Shown here piece by piece: positions 26,151-35,936 of a DNA stretch of 40,355 nucleotides; positions within the stretch are counted from its first letter, which is position 1; every line of letters starts with the position of its first letter. Under the pieces are notes generated by a model, which saw only the letters and a program-made list of their open reading frames with translations, ran no database searches and was not told where the DNA came from. The translations under genes were made by a program, and so were the position numbers. Origin of the DNA: Chlorobiota bacterium (lineage in GTDB: Bacteria; Bacteroidota; Bacteroidia; Bacteroidales; B39-G9); the NCBI GenBank assembly GCA_013152655.1, contig JAADFW010000036.1, positions 1 through 40,355 of the forward strand, in the 5' to 3' direction.

Positions 26151-26430
26151 TCTATTTAATTTAATATTAATTATAACTGACAGGATTTGGTTTTGGTGGG
26201 TAAAGGTGCAAAAACCTTACCAGGGCAAACAGTTGTTGAACTGTTTGAGCCAGGTTGCAGGGCTACTTTTGTATAGAGGTTTGGTGAATAGGCCGCAAAA
26301 ACCTTAACATAAAATATAACGATAGCGAACAACAAGTTGTCCGACATCTTATTTTATGTTAAATATGCCTTTCAGGCCTATTACGGTTTTTGCTTACATA
26401 AGTCCTATAATTAATATTATGTTAAATAGA
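26151..26430. repeat. 280-bp nested-palindrome element with terminal inverted repeats (MITE-like or structured RNA)
   Basis: Between two convergent genes. The termini are 25-bp inverted repeats with 23 matches (26151-26175 and 26406-26430), including a perfect 13-bp core AATATTAATTATA. Inside, paired arms nest in order: GCAAAAACC (26208) with GGTTTTTGC (26385), AATAGGCC (26287) with GGCCTATT (26375), and TTAACATAAAAT (26304) with ATTTTATGTTAA (26351). The left arm also holds a 9-bp hairpin CAAACAGTT-GTTG-AACTGTTTG and a bulged stem at 26199-26221. The apex has ACAAC-AA-GTTGT. GCAAAAACCTTA occurs twice (26208, 26295), so alternative pairings exist. The interior is more GC-rich than its surroundings, and no ORF is present. 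No clear target-site duplication is visible. Confidence 0.75.
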
Positions 26431-26442
26431 AACAATTAAATG

Positions 26443-26472
26443 AAAGGAGAAGATAATAAAACCCTCTCCTTT
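26443..26472. terminator. Candidate terminator between convergent genes
   Basis: AAAGGAGA (26443-26450) pairs with TCTCCTTT (26465-26472), an 8-bp stem with a 14-base loop. It lies 26 bases from the stop of the TPR gene. The T-runs on either side are poor (minus strand TTTCATTTAATT), so the terminator role is only likely. Confidence 0.45.
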
Positions 26473-26498
26473 AAAAATTTTTTAACTATTCAAAAAAA

Positions 26499-27680
26499 CT
26501 ATTCACTTTTTACAGTTTTATTCTTAGCGGCCTCAATTAAATCTTTCATTTCTTTATATTTATCCATCATTTGCAATCTGTAATACATTTCTTTTAATGA
26601 TATCATAGTTTCAATATGTTCAGGTTTAATTTCATGTGCCTTTTCCAAATATGGCAAAGCAACTTTAAACTGATCGTAAGCCTTTTGTTTTTCTGCTTCG
26701 TATTGTTTGTTTGTTAATTTCAAATTATCATTTGCGGCTTTAATAATATCACCTGCCATATTATAATAAATAGCTCCGAGGTTTAGTAGTGCATCAAAAT
26801 AATCAGGCTTTAGCTCAATAGCTTTTTTATATGATACAATAGCATTATCTGTTTCTTTAAGCTGATCGTACAATGTACCTTGTGCAAAATAATAAGTTTG
26901 ATTTTCAGGATCATTTTCAATAGCAATTTTAAGATATTCCAGCGCTTCTTTTGATTTTCCTGTTGACAGGTAAAAATTTATTAATTCAACCATCAAAGCA
27001 TTATTATCTTCAGGAAATGCAGCAATTCCATCTTTTAGTGTAGCTAAGAATTTAACTGTATCACCTTGATTCTTCAATATATTTGCCATATAGCTATAAA
27101 CACCGGAGCCTCCATAGTTTAATTCAGAAACTTTTTTATACATTTTATAAGCTAAATCGTACATATGTGCTCTGTCAGCAGCTATTGCAGCGTTAAACAT
27201 AACTACTGTATCTGTTTTGTTAAATTCAGGCAATTCATTAATAGCTAAGCTATTAACAAAATCTTCGTATGATTTTTTATATTCACCATTGTTAAAGGCA
27301 TCTATCCCATCATTCATAAACTGAAGAGAAGCTGTTGTAAGTCTTGAGATAATGTCAATTTTATATTGATTTTTTGTGTCAAGTTCCATGGCCTTTTCGT
27401 ATGATTCTACTGCAACTTTCAAAGGATCAGGGTCTAAAGATTTAAATTTTTCATCTTTACTCTGATAAATAGAATGATAAATTTGTCCTCTATAATACCA
27501 TGTTTTTGCTTTACCTATTGTTTTTTCATGCTTGGCAGCAGCATCAATATTCTCTTTAGCCTTATCCAGCTCATTGTACTGTGGTTTCATATAATTGTAT
27601 GCACTTACAACTTTGGAGTTTTGTGCATAAATAAATGAAAAACTAATACTTAGAATTAATAATATTACAATTCGTTTCAT
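26499..27680 (-). CDS. Exported tetratricopeptide repeat protein
   Basis: Secreted or periplasmic TPR protein of 393 residues with a signal peptide (cleavage after FIYAQ). Several TPR-like helical pairs are visible, for example TWYYRGQIYHSIY, QTYYFAQGTLYDQLKETDNAIVSYKKAIELKPDYFDALLNLGAIYY and a C-terminal LPYLEKAHEIKPEHIETMISLKEMYYRLQ. Such proteins are scaffolds in Bacteroidota; partner unknown. It lies 91 bases downstream of gyrA on the same strand and could be expressed from the gyrA promoter. Confidence 0.9.
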   Translation of the reverse strand: MKRIVILLILSISFSFIYAQNSKVVSAYNYMKPQYNELDKAKENIDAAAKHEKTIGKAKTWYYRGQIYHSIYQSKDEKFKSLDPDPLKVAVESYEKAMELDTKNQYKIDIISRLTTASLQFMNDGIDAFNNGEYKKSYEDFVNSLAINELPEFNKTDTVVMFNAAIAADRAHMYDLAYKMYKKVSELNYGGSGVYSYMANILKNQGDTVKFLATLKDGIAAFPEDNNALMVELINFYLSTGKSKEALEYLKIAIENDPENQTYYFAQGTLYDQLKETDNAIVSYKKAIELKPDYFDALLNLGAIYYNMAGDIIKAANDNLKLTNKQYEAEKQKAYDQFKVALPYLEKAHEIKPEHIETMISLKEMYYRLQMMDKYKEMKDLIEAAKNKTVKSE

Positions 27681-27771
27681 TTCAAAAATTTTAAATTAGT
27701 TATTAGAATAATCAAAAATAAGTTTTTTTATAGAATTCATCAACAAAAATTACCTACTTCTATAAAACTAT

Positions 27772-30261
27772 TTATTCATTATTATTATTGTCTTCTTCTG
27801 TTTCTTCTGCTTTATCGCCGTTTCCATTCATAGCAATATAAGCAACAGCAGCTATTTCATCATTATCTTTTAAATTAATAAGCCTTACACCTTGTGTTGC
27901 CCTGCCCATTACACGCATTTGCGAAACAGCTATCCTAATGGCTATGCCAGATTTATTTATTATCATTAAATGATCAGAATCAACCACACTTTTAATAGCA
28001 ATTAAACTACCGGTTTTTTCAGTAATATTCAACGTTTTAACCCCTTTGCCTCCACGGTTGGTTATTCTGTAATCGTTAATACTGGAGCGTTTTCCATATC
28101 CTTTTTCAGAAACAACCAATACATCTTCGCTTTCATTTTCAATAGTTATCATTCCAATAACTTTATCGGTTTTCTTTAGGCTAATTCCTTTAACTCCCGA
28201 TGCAGTCCTTCCTATTGCCCTAACTATACTTTCGTGAAAACGAATTGCCTTTCCTGATCTTATTGCTATTAATATATCATGATTTCCATTTGTTAACTTT
28301 GCTTCTAACAAATGATCATTTTCCCGAATATTAATTGCATTTATTCCATTTTGGCGTGGCCTTGAGTACGCTTCAAGCGAAGTCTTTTTTATTATGCCGT
28401 TTTCTGTACACATAATAATGTAGTTATTATCTACATACTCTTTATCATCTAATTTTTTAACATTTATATAAGCTTTAACTTCGTCGTCAGGTTCAATATT
28501 CAATAAATTTTGAATGGCCCTGCCTTTTGAAGTTTTACTTCCTTCAGGTATCTGATATACTTTGAGCCAGAAGCATTTACCATTTTCTGTAAAAAACATC
28601 ATCGTATTGTGCATAGTAGCTATATACAAATGCTCTATAAAATCTTCATCACGTGTTGTGCTTCCCTTTGAGCCAACTCCTCCCCGTCCTTGTGTTCTAT
28701 ATTCAGATAAAAGTGTTCTTTTAATATAGCCCATATGAGAAATGGTTATAACTACTTCATCATCAGCATAAAAGTCTTCAGGATTAAACTCTTCTGCATT
28801 AGGAACTATTTCGGTTCTTCTTTCGTCGCCATACTTTTCTTTTATTTCAAGTAGTTCATCCTTAATTATTTGCATCCTAATCTCTTCATTTGCAAGTATT
28901 TCTTTCAAATGCTCAATTAGTTTCATTAGTCCATCATATTCTTCTTTTATTTTATCGCGTTCAAGGCCGGTAAGCTTCTGTAAACGCATGTCGAGTATGG
29001 CTTTTGCCTGAATTTCACTCAATTCAAATTTTTCCATTAACCCGTTTTTAGCCTCTTCCGGCGTTTTTGAAGCTCTGATTAGTGCAATAACTTCATCTAT
29101 ATGATCAAGTGCAATTAATAAGCCTACCAGAATATGTGCTCTTTTTTCAGCTTCATCTAATTCAAATTGTGTTCTCCTTTTAACAATTTCATGCCTGTGC
29201 TCAACAAAATTAATAATTAAGTCTTTCAGGTTTAATTGCTTTGGCCTTCCTTTAACCAATGCAATATTATTAACACTAAATGAGGTTTGTAGCTGGGTAT
29301 ATTTAAATAATTTGTTTAACACAACATTAGCAACGGCATCTTTCTTTAACGTATATACAATACGCATGCCTGTCCTGTCCGATTCATCATTAACATGTGC
29401 TATTCCTTCAATTTTTTTGTCATTTACCAAATCGGCTGTTTTTATTATTAATTCAGCCTTATTTACCATATATGGAATTTCAGTAACAATTATCTGTTCT
29501 CTTCCTGAAGGTTTGGTTTCTATTTCCGTTTTAGCACGTACAATAATTCTTCCTCTTCCGGTTTGAAAAGCCTCTACAACACCATTATAGCCATAAATTA
29601 TTCCACCTGTAGGAAAATCAGGAGCCTTTACAAACTCAATTAATTCGTCAATTTCAATCTCATTATTATTTATATATGCAATAATTGCATCAATAACTTC
29701 ACTAAGGTTGTGGGGTGGCATGTTAGTAGCCATTCCAACTGCAATTCCCGAAGCGCCGTTAACAAGCAAATTAGGTATCCTGGTTGGCAATACAGTTGGT
29801 TCTTTCAGTGTATCGTCAAAATTTAATTTAAAATCAACGGTATTTTTATCCAGGTCGGCAAGTGTTTCTTCTGCAATTTTCTTAAACCTTGCTTCTGTAT
29901 AACGCATTGCAGCCGGACTATCGCCATCAACAGATCCAAAGTTGCCTTGTCCGTCAATTAATGGATACCTTAACGACCATTCTTGTGCCATTCTTACCAT
30001 TGCATAATATACAGATGTATCACCGTGCGGGTGATATTTACCAAGCACCTCTCCTACAATTCTAGCCGATTTTTTATAAGCCCTTGAGGCAGATAATCCT
30101 AATTCAGACATTCCAAAAAGTACTCTTCTGTGTACTGGTTTCAAGCCATCTCTAACATCAGGAAGAGCCCTTGAAACAATTACCGACATTGAATAGTCAA
30201 TGTAGGCAGATTTCATTTCTTCTTCAATATTTACTTTTAATATTCTTTCGCCGTCAGCCAT
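27772..30261 (-). CDS. gyrA: DNA gyrase subunit A
   Basis: Breakage-rejoining subunit of gyrase, introducing negative supercoils together with GyrB. The catalytic tyrosine is Y121 in [10 protein letters not shown]. The winged-helix region contains [18 protein letters not shown]. Gyrase rather than Topo IV is supported by the GyrA-box-like QGRGGVG in the C-terminal domain, whose six blades follow (for example [17 protein letters not shown]). The C-terminus is acidic ([11 protein letters not shown]). Length (829) is usual. In the quinolone-resistance region the residues equal to E. coli Ser83 and Asp87 are Thr82 and Tyr86. It is divergent from clpC across a 228-base gap. Confidence 0.97.
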   Translation of the reverse strand: MADGERILKVNIEEEMKSAYIDYSMSVIVSRALPDVRDGLKPVHRRVLFGMSELGLSASRAYKKSARIVGEVLGKYHPHGDTSVYYAMVRMAQEWSLRYPLIDGQGNFGSVDGDSPAAMRYTEARFKKIAEETLADLDKNTVDFKLNFDDTLKEPTVLPTRIPNLLVNGASGIAVGMATNMPPHNLSEVIDAIIAYINNNEIEIDELIEFVKAPDFPTGGIIYGYNGVVEAFQTGRGRIIVRAKTEIETKPSGREQIIVTEIPYMVNKAELIIKTADLVNDKKIEGIAHVNDESDRTGMRIVYTLKKDAVANVVLNKLFKYTQLQTSFSVNNIALVKGRPKQLNLKDLIINFVEHRHEIVKRRTQFELDEAEKRAHILVGLLIALDHIDEVIALIRASKTPEEAKNGLMEKFELSEIQAKAILDMRLQKLTGLERDKIKEEYDGLMKLIEHLKEILANEEIRMQIIKDELLEIKEKYGDERRTEIVPNAEEFNPEDFYADDEVVITISHMGYIKRTLLSEYRTQGRGGVGSKGSTTRDEDFIEHLYIATMHNTMMFFTENGKCFWLKVYQIPEGSKTSKGRAIQNLLNIEPDDEVKAYINVKKLDDKEYVDNNYIIMCTENGIIKKTSLEAYSRPRQNGINAINIRENDHLLEAKLTNGNHDILIAIRSGKAIRFHESIVRAIGRTASGVKGISLKKTDKVIGMITIENESEDVLVVSEKGYGKRSSINDYRITNRGGKGVKTLNITEKTGSLIAIKSVVDSDHLMIINKSGIAIRIAVSQMRVMGRATQGVRLINLKDNDEIAAVAYIAMNGNGDKAEETEEDNNNNE

Positions 30262-30406
30262 TTATCTATTTTTATTATTTAATTATATTTTAAGTTTATT
30301 TTATGATAATGATACATATCATGAAAAGCCCACTAAAGTAAGAATTTCAAGTGAATCTAGTGTTAAAAATATTAGATAATTATTAACATTTCTATGTTTA
30401 TAATTG

Positions 30407-30437
30407 GTTGCAGATTTAGCAATAATGTGTAATTTTG
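30407..30437 (+). promoter_or_regulatory. Candidate Bacteroidota-type promoter for clpC
   Basis: GTTG at 30407-30410, a 19-base spacer and TAATTTTG at 30430-30437 fit the -33 TTTG / -7 TAnnTTTG promoter pattern used by the Bacteroidota primary sigma factor, with one mismatch in the -33 part. It lies 52 bases upstream of the clpC start. Confidence 0.5.
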
Positions 30438-30489
30438 ACAACAAAATTTATTTATCTTGTCACAACAGTAAAATATATTATAAAATATT

Positions 30490-33045
30490 ATGGATTCAAA
30501 ATATTCTCAACGTATTAAAGATGTAATTTCATTCAGTCGTGAAGAAGCGGTAAGGCTTGGTAATCAGCAAATTGGAACAGAACATTTGTTCCTTGGAATA
30601 TTGCGCGAGGGCGAAGGATTAGCAGTTGAAATATTACTATCGTTTGGTGTAAACTTATCTGAATTAAAACATATTCTGGAAAATAAAATAAGAACAAACC
30701 AAATATTAAACATTAAAGATATTGAAAGTATTCCTTTATTAAAATCAGCTGAACGGGTTTTAAAGCTGGTTTATCTTGAAGCAAAGTCATTACAAAAAGA
30801 AAAAGTAGATACAAGCCATTTATTATTGGCTATTTTGAAAGATCAGTCAAGTTATGTTACACAGGTACTTAAAGAAATGGATATTGACTATACAATGGTT
30901 AGAAATGCAATAGAACACGATCCTATTACTGACCAAAGCAATGAACCTCCGTATAGCGATGACGATCAGCATGGGAAATTTGGCAATCCACAGGGAGGTA
31001 GTGCACAGCCTGTTCCAAAGTCTAATTCAGATACTCCTGTTCTCGATAATTTTGGTATAGATCTTACCAAGGCTGCTGAAGAAAACAAATTAGATCCAAT
31101 TATTGGAAGAGACCTTGAAATTGAACGCCTGGCACAAATATTAAGTAGAAGAAAGAAAAATAACCCGGTACTGATTGGTGAGCCGGGCGTTGGAAAATCG
31201 GCTATTGCTGAAGGCTTAGCTATTAGAATTATAAAACGTAAAGTTTCGAGAGTTTTATTCGGAAAGCGTATTGTTACTTTAGATTTAGCTTCTGTAGTTG
31301 CCGGGACAAAATATCGCGGGCAATTTGAAGAACGTATGAAAGCTATTTTAAATGAACTATCGAAAACAAATGATATTATTTTATTTATTGATGAAATTCA
31401 TACTATTGTCGGAGCCGGTGGTGCTTCCGGTTCGCTTGATGCAGCAAACATGCTAAAACCGGCGCTTGCCAGGGGTGAAATTCAGTGTATTGGAGCTACA
31501 ACACTTGATGAGTACAGGCAGTTTATTGAAAAAGACGGCGCACTTGAAAGAAGATTTCAAAAAATAATGGTTGACCCTACTACACCGGAAGAAACAGAAG
31601 AAATTTTAAATAATATAAAAGACCGATACGAAGATCATCATAATGTTGCCTATACAAATGATGCGATTAAAGCTTGTGTGCAATTAACAATGAGGTATAT
31701 AAGCGACAGGCACTTACCCGATAAAGCTATTGATGCTTTAGATGAATCAGGTTCAAGAGTACACATTTCAAAAATAAATGTACCCGATAAAATCATTAAA
31801 CTTGAGAAGGATATTGAAATTATTAGAAAGGAGAAGAAAAAAGCAGTTAAAAATCAGGATTTTGAAAATGCTGCTAATTTCAGGGACAGAGAAAAAAGGT
31901 ATTTAATGCAATTAGAAGATGAAAAGGAAAGATGGGAAAAAGAGTTAATAAAACATCGTGAAGTTGTTGATGAAGAGAGTGTTGCTGCCGTTGTTGCTAT
32001 GATGACAGGAGTTCCTGTACAACGTATTGCACAAGCTGAAGGAACGCGGTTATTGAAAATGAAGGATGAAATAAAAAACAATGTGATTGGACAAGATGAA
32101 GCCATTGAAAAAATTGTAAAATCAATACATAGAAACAGAGCTGGCTTGAAAGATCCGAACAGGCCAATTTGTTCATTAATCTTTTTAGGCCCTACCGGTG
32201 TTGGAAAAACACAATTAGCAAAAGTGTTAGCCGAATATTTGTTCGATTCAGTTGATTCTTTAATAAGAGTGGATATGAGCGAATATATGGAGAAATTTTC
32301 AGTTTCGCGCTTAGTTGGAGCTCCTCCGGGTTATGTTGGTTACGAAGAAGGTGGCCAGTTAACTGAAAAGGTAAGGCGACGGCCCTATTCTGTTGTTTTA
32401 CTTGATGAAATTGAGAAAGCACATCCTGATGTTTTCCATTTATTATTACAAGTGTTAGATGAAGGAAGGCTTACAGACAGTCTTGGAAGACGTATTGATT
32501 TTAGAAATACGATTATAATTATGACCTCTAATATTGGTACGCGTCAGTTAAAGGATTTTGGACAAGGAATAGGCTTTTCTGCTGGTTCAAAAACACATGA
32601 TCAAAATGAATACGCAAAAGGAATATTGCACAAAGCTCTTAAAAAAGCATTTGCTCCTGAATTTTTAAACAGAATAGATGATGTTGTTATGTTTAATACA
32701 TTGCAACGTGAACATATTCATAAAATTATTGATATTGAACTTCGTGGTTTATATAAAAGAGTAAACGATTTAGGTTATAACATTAAAATATCACCTGCTG
32801 CTAAAGATTTTATTGCAAAAAAAGGTTATGATGTTCAATATGGTGCAAGGCCGTTAAAAAGAGCAATTCAAAAATATCTTGAAGATGAAATGGCTGAAGT
32901 TATAATAAGAGTTGCATTGAGTGAAGGTGATACAATAAAAGTTGGTTTTGATAAAAAAGCTGAAAAAATAACAACTAAAATTGAAAAGAATATAAAGAAA
33001 CTTGAAAACGGTAAAAAGGATACTCCTTTTGCATTACCTGAATAA
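30490..33045 (+). CDS. clpC: Clp protease ATP-binding subunit ClpC
   Basis: AAA+ unfoldase that feeds proteins to ClpP and protects against stress. The N-terminal double Clp-N domain (about 1-145) begins with YSQRIKDVISFSREEAVRLG. The first Walker A is GEPGVGKSA (230-238), a UVR/middle-domain segment is DFENAANFRDREKRYLMQLEDEKE, and the second Walker A is GPTGVGKTQ. The UVR segment and the absence of a long ClpB coiled coil mark it as ClpC. Length (851) fits. The linker at 146-190 is unusually long and Gln/Gly/Pro-rich. No mcsA/mcsB or ctsR lies nearby. Confidence 0.96.
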   Translation: MDSKYSQRIKDVISFSREEAVRLGNQQIGTEHLFLGILREGEGLAVEILLSFGVNLSELKHILENKIRTNQILNIKDIESIPLLKSAERVLKLVYLEAKSLQKEKVDTSHLLLAILKDQSSYVTQVLKEMDIDYTMVRNAIEHDPITDQSNEPPYSDDDQHGKFGNPQGGSAQPVPKSNSDTPVLDNFGIDLTKAAEENKLDPIIGRDLEIERLAQILSRRKKNNPVLIGEPGVGKSAIAEGLAIRIIKRKVSRVLFGKRIVTLDLASVVAGTKYRGQFEERMKAILNELSKTNDIILFIDEIHTIVGAGGASGSLDAANMLKPALARGEIQCIGATTLDEYRQFIEKDGALERRFQKIMVDPTTPEETEEILNNIKDRYEDHHNVAYTNDAIKACVQLTMRYISDRHLPDKAIDALDESGSRVHISKINVPDKIIKLEKDIEIIRKEKKKAVKNQDFENAANFRDREKRYLMQLEDEKERWEKELIKHREVVDEESVAAVVAMMTGVPVQRIAQAEGTRLLKMKDEIKNNVIGQDEAIEKIVKSIHRNRAGLKDPNRPICSLIFLGPTGVGKTQLAKVLAEYLFDSVDSLIRVDMSEYMEKFSVSRLVGAPPGYVGYEEGGQLTEKVRRRPYSVVLLDEIEKAHPDVFHLLLQVLDEGRLTDSLGRRIDFRNTIIIMTSNIGTRQLKDFGQGIGFSAGSKTHDQNEYAKGILHKALKKAFAPEFLNRIDDVVMFNTLQREHIHKIIDIELRGLYKRVNDLGYNIKISPAAKDFIAKKGYDVQYGARPLKRAIQKYLEDEMAEVIIRVALSEGDTIKVGFDKKAEKITTKIEKNIKKLENGKKDTPFALPE

Positions 33046-33085
33046 TGTAGCAACAGTTTTTAGCTTTGTAGGATAGGAAAATAAT

Positions 33086-34405
33086 TTAGTTTTCCGATAA
33101 TTTGCCAACTAAGTCATATTCATTGGCTTCAGTAATTGTAATTTTATAGAATTGTCCAATTTGCATGGATGTATTTGATGATACTATTATCACTTCATTA
33201 TCCACTTCAGGCGAGTCAAATTCTGTACGGCCAATAAAATTGGCTCCTTCTCTCCTATCAATTAGTACTTTAAAGGTTTTGCCAATTTTAGAATTATTTA
33301 ATTCTAATGAAATTTCCCGTTGTATTTCCATCAATTCTTCCATTCTGCTTATTTTTTCCTCTTCCGGAATTTCATCTTTATAATTTATGTATGAATATGT
33401 ATCTTCTTCGTTTGAATAAGGGAAAATACCTAATCTGTCAAATCTTGATTCTTGAATAAACTGTTTGAGTTCTTTAAAATCCTGTTCTGTTTCACCCGGA
33501 TGGCCAGTCATTAATGTAGTTCTTATAGCAATTCCGGGAATTATATTGCGTATTTTTTTAATTAATTCAATAGTTTGATTTTGAGTAATTCCCCTGCGCA
33601 TTTTTTTCAGTACATTATCTGAACAATGTTGTAGTGGAATATCAATATATTTACAAATATTATTGTGCTGTTTCATTACATCTAATACTTCCAAAGGAAA
33701 ATCGGAAGGATAAACATAGTGCAGCCGCAACCACTGCAAACCATTTATTTTTGCCAGTTTATCAAGTAATTCTGCTAATTTATATTTATGATAAATGTCA
33801 AAGCCATAATAGGTTAAATCCTGAGCGATTAAAACAATTTCTTTTACTCCGTTATTTACAAGAAAAGCTGCTTCTTTAACAATGTTTTCAATAGGTTTTG
33901 AAATATGTTTTCCCCTCATTAGCGGAATAGCACAAAAAGAACATTTTCTGTTGCATCCTTCCGAAATTTTTAAATATGCATAATGCGAAGGAGTTGTTAG
34001 TAATCGTTCGCCTACTAAATCTTTTTTATAGTCAATTTGTAAAGTATCAATTATCTCTTTTAAGTTATTTGAACCAAAATAAGCATCAACATTAGGTATT
34101 TCTAATTCTAAATCCTTTTTATATCTTTCTGATAAGCACCCTATTACATATAAATTTTCGATTTGCTTGTTTTCTTTGGCTTTAGCAAATTCTAATATAG
34201 TGTTTATCGATTCTTCTTTTGCATCGTTAATAAAACCACAAGTATTAATAATAACTGTTTTTGCTGATAAATCGTTTGAATTATGAACTACTTTAAGATT
34301 ATTCAACTTAATCTGATTCATTAAAATTTCAGAATCAACAAGGTTTTTAGAACATCCTAAGGTTACAATATTTACCGTATCAGGTTTATTTATTTTTGTT
34401 TTCAC
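33086..34405 (-). CDS. rimO: Ribosomal protein S12 methylthiotransferase RimO
   Basis: Radical SAM enzyme that methylthiolates an aspartate of ribosomal protein S12. The N-terminal UPF0004 domain carries the three Cys of its own 4Fe-4S cluster (C18, C56, C90). The radical-SAM motif is CNRKCSFC (C151, C155, C158), and the C-terminal TRAM domain ends the protein (FKVLIDRREGANFIGRTEFD). The LGCSKNLVDSE start and MRGKHISKP are RimO rather than MiaB signatures. The start codon is GTG at 34405. It lies downstream of ftsY with 138 bases between, and converges with clpC. Confidence 0.95.
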   Translation of the reverse strand: MKTKINKPDTVNIVTLGCSKNLVDSEILMNQIKLNNLKVVHNSNDLSAKTVIINTCGFINDAKEESINTILEFAKAKENKQIENLYVIGCLSERYKKDLELEIPNVDAYFGSNNLKEIIDTLQIDYKKDLVGERLLTTPSHYAYLKISEGCNRKCSFCAIPLMRGKHISKPIENIVKEAAFLVNNGVKEIVLIAQDLTYYGFDIYHKYKLAELLDKLAKINGLQWLRLHYVYPSDFPLEVLDVMKQHNNICKYIDIPLQHCSDNVLKKMRRGITQNQTIELIKKIRNIIPGIAIRTTLMTGHPGETEQDFKELKQFIQESRFDRLGIFPYSNEEDTYSYINYKDEIPEEEKISRMEELMEIQREISLELNNSKIGKTFKVLIDRREGANFIGRTEFDSPEVDNEVIIVSSNTSMQIGQFYKITITEANEYDLVGKLSEN

Positions 34406-34543
34406 TAAATGTTATGAATTAATTTAACAAATTGAATTATTAAGGGTAATAAAACGATACAAAACTGTTATTATTAGAAAGCAAGAATGAATTATTTCTT
34501 TTCCTGTTAAGGAATGTGGAGATAATTCAAACTAATGCCGGAA

Positions 34544-35494
34544 TTATAAAAATAAAGAATCAACAAATTCTGATTTGTTAAACACTTGCAAATCATTAAT
34601 TCCTTCACCTATTCCAATGTATTTAACAGGGATTTTGAATTGGTCTGATATTCCAATAACAACGCCTCCTTTTGCTGTACCATCTAATTTAGTAAGAGCA
34701 ATTGCACTAACTTCAGTTGCTAATGTAAACTGTTTAGCTTGTTCAAAAGCATTCTGTCCGGTAGAACCATCTAAAATTAACAGAATTTCATGCGGTGCGT
34801 CAGGAATTACTTTTTTCATCACCATTTTTATCTTGGTTAATTCGTTCATCAAATTAACCTTATTATGTAATCTGCCAGCAGTATCAATTATTACAACGTC
34901 GGCTTTATTTGCAATGGCAGAAGATAAAGTGTCATATGCTACAGAAGCCGGGTCTGATCCCATTTTTTGCTTAATAAGTGGCACTTCAACTTTATTAGCC
35001 CAAATTTCTAATTGCTCAATTGCAGCAGCTCTGAATGTATCAGCTGCTCCGATAATAACTTTTTTTCCGGCTTTTTTAAATTGATTTGCTAATTTGCCAA
35101 TGGTTGTAGTTTTTCCAACTCCATTAACGCCAACTACCATAATAACAAATGGATTCGACATTTCAGGAATTGTAAAATCTTTATAATCTGTAGTTTTATT
35201 CTCTTCTAATAACGATTCAATTTCCTCTTTTAAAATTACATTTAATTCATTAGTACCTAAATATTTATCTTTCCTGACACGAGATTCAATCCTTTCGATA
35301 ATCTTGATGGTAGTATTAACTCCTACATCAGAAGATATTAAAACTTCTTCCAGGTTATCCAAAACTTCATCGTCAACTGCTGTTTTACCAACAATAGCAC
35401 GACTCAATTTCTTAAAAACACTTTCCTTTGTTTTTGAAAGCCCTTTGTTTAAATTTTCCTTTTTATCTTTTGAGAATATATTTAAAACACTCAT
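34544..35494 (-). CDS. ftsY: Signal recognition particle receptor FtsY
   Basis: SRP-receptor GTPase for targeting ribosomes to the membrane. It has a short N-terminal region and NG domain. GTPase motifs are G1 VVGVNGVGKTTTIGK (about 120-135), DTFRAAAIEQLE, DTAGRLHNK and TKLDGTAKGG. At 316 residues it lacks the long acidic A domain of the E. coli protein, as usual in Bacteroidota. A terminator-like hairpin lies upstream (35516-35548), so it may have its own promoter or rely on read-through from the ribosomal protein genes. The opposite-strand ORF of 169 codons is a shadow. Confidence 0.97.
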   Translation of the reverse strand: MSVLNIFSKDKKENLNKGLSKTKESVFKKLSRAIVGKTAVDDEVLDNLEEVLISSDVGVNTTIKIIERIESRVRKDKYLGTNELNVILKEEIESLLEENKTTDYKDFTIPEMSNPFVIMVVGVNGVGKTTTIGKLANQFKKAGKKVIIGAADTFRAAAIEQLEIWANKVEVPLIKQKMGSDPASVAYDTLSSAIANKADVVIIDTAGRLHNKVNLMNELTKIKMVMKKVIPDAPHEILLILDGSTGQNAFEQAKQFTLATEVSAIALTKLDGTAKGGVVIGISDQFKIPVKYIGIGEGINDLQVFNKSEFVDSLFL

Positions 35495-35515
35495 TTGTAA
35501 TTATTTAAGTATAAA

Positions 35516-35548
35516 AAAGGCTTTCTCCTATTTAAGAAGAAAGCCTTT
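35516..35548 (-). terminator. Rho-independent terminator after the rpmB-rpmG-DUF4295 genes
   Basis: AAAGGCTTTCT (35516-35526) and AGAAAGCCTTT (35538-35548) form a perfect 11-bp stem with an 11-base loop. Reading on the minus strand the stem is followed by TTTTTTAT, a fitting U-tract. It sits 21 bases past the DUF4295 stop and just before ftsY, so it would separate the ribosomal genes from ftsY/rimO. Confidence 0.8.
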
Positions 35549-35569
35549 AAATTTTATGCTTTTAAAAGA

Positions 35570-35725
35570 TTATTTTTTATTGAAAAAATCTTTAACGTGG
35601 CTCTCATGAATAATATCTTCTTTGAAGGAATAAGCACCGGATTTAGCCGATTTAACCATCTTAATTACCCTGGCGTAATTTTTTCCTTCACCTGTTTTTA
35701 AGGTAGCTACAACTTTTTTTGCCAT
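35570..35725 (-). CDS. DUF4295 family small protein
   Basis: A 51-codon gene missing from the ORF track because of its length. The start MAKKVVATLKTGEGKNYARVIK and the end HVKDFFNKK match DUF4295, a small basic protein conserved across Bacteroidota and nearly always placed between rpmG and ftsY. Eleven lysines give a strong positive charge, so ribosome association is likely but not shown. The stop TAA lies at 35570-35572 and the next gene upstream, rpmG, ends 11 bases away. Confidence 0.92.
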   Translation of the reverse strand: MAKKVVATLKTGEGKNYARVIKMVKSAKSGAYSFKEDIIHESHVKDFFNKK

Positions 35726-35736
35726 TTTATTCTATT

Positions 35737-35919
35737 TTATTTAATTTCTTTATGAACAGTTACTTTTTTAAGAATTGGGTTATATTTTTTCAATTCTAAT
35801 CTTCCCGGAGTATTTTTTTTACTTTTTGTAGTAATATATCTTGAAGTACCGGGCATTCCACTATTTTTATGTTCAGTACATTCTAAAATTACCTGAACTC
35901 TATTTCCTTTTTTTGCCAT
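35737..35919 (-). CDS. rpmG: 50S ribosomal protein L33
   Basis: Basic 60-residue ribosomal protein. The start [17 protein letters not shown] and the segment [29 protein letters not shown] match the bacterial L33 family, in the zinc-free form because the paired CxxC motifs are absent (one Cys only). The gene lies between rpmB and the DUF4295 gene with short spacings, as in other Bacteroidota. Confidence 0.95.
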   Translation of the reverse strand: MAKKGNRVQVILECTEHKNSGMPGTSRYITTKSKKNTPGRLELKKYNPILKKVTVHKEIK

Positions 35920-35936
35920 TTTTATATATTAATAAT

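Noticed and set aside
26301-26365. Integron attC site
   Set aside because: The stem has AAC/GTT-like ends (TTAACATA...TATGTTAA), but the required R/L box spacing and extrahelical bases are not evident, and no integrase or cassette array lies nearby.
33071-33100. Terminator between clpC and rimO
   Set aside because: GGAAAA...TTTTCC is only a 6-bp AT-rich stem, overlaps the rimO 3' end and lacks a clear U-tract, so I did not list it.
34575-35084. Plus-strand ORF of 169 codons opposite ftsY
   Set aside because: It lies wholly within ftsY, whose GTPase motifs are unmistakable, and its translation is a low-complexity antisense sequence without domains.
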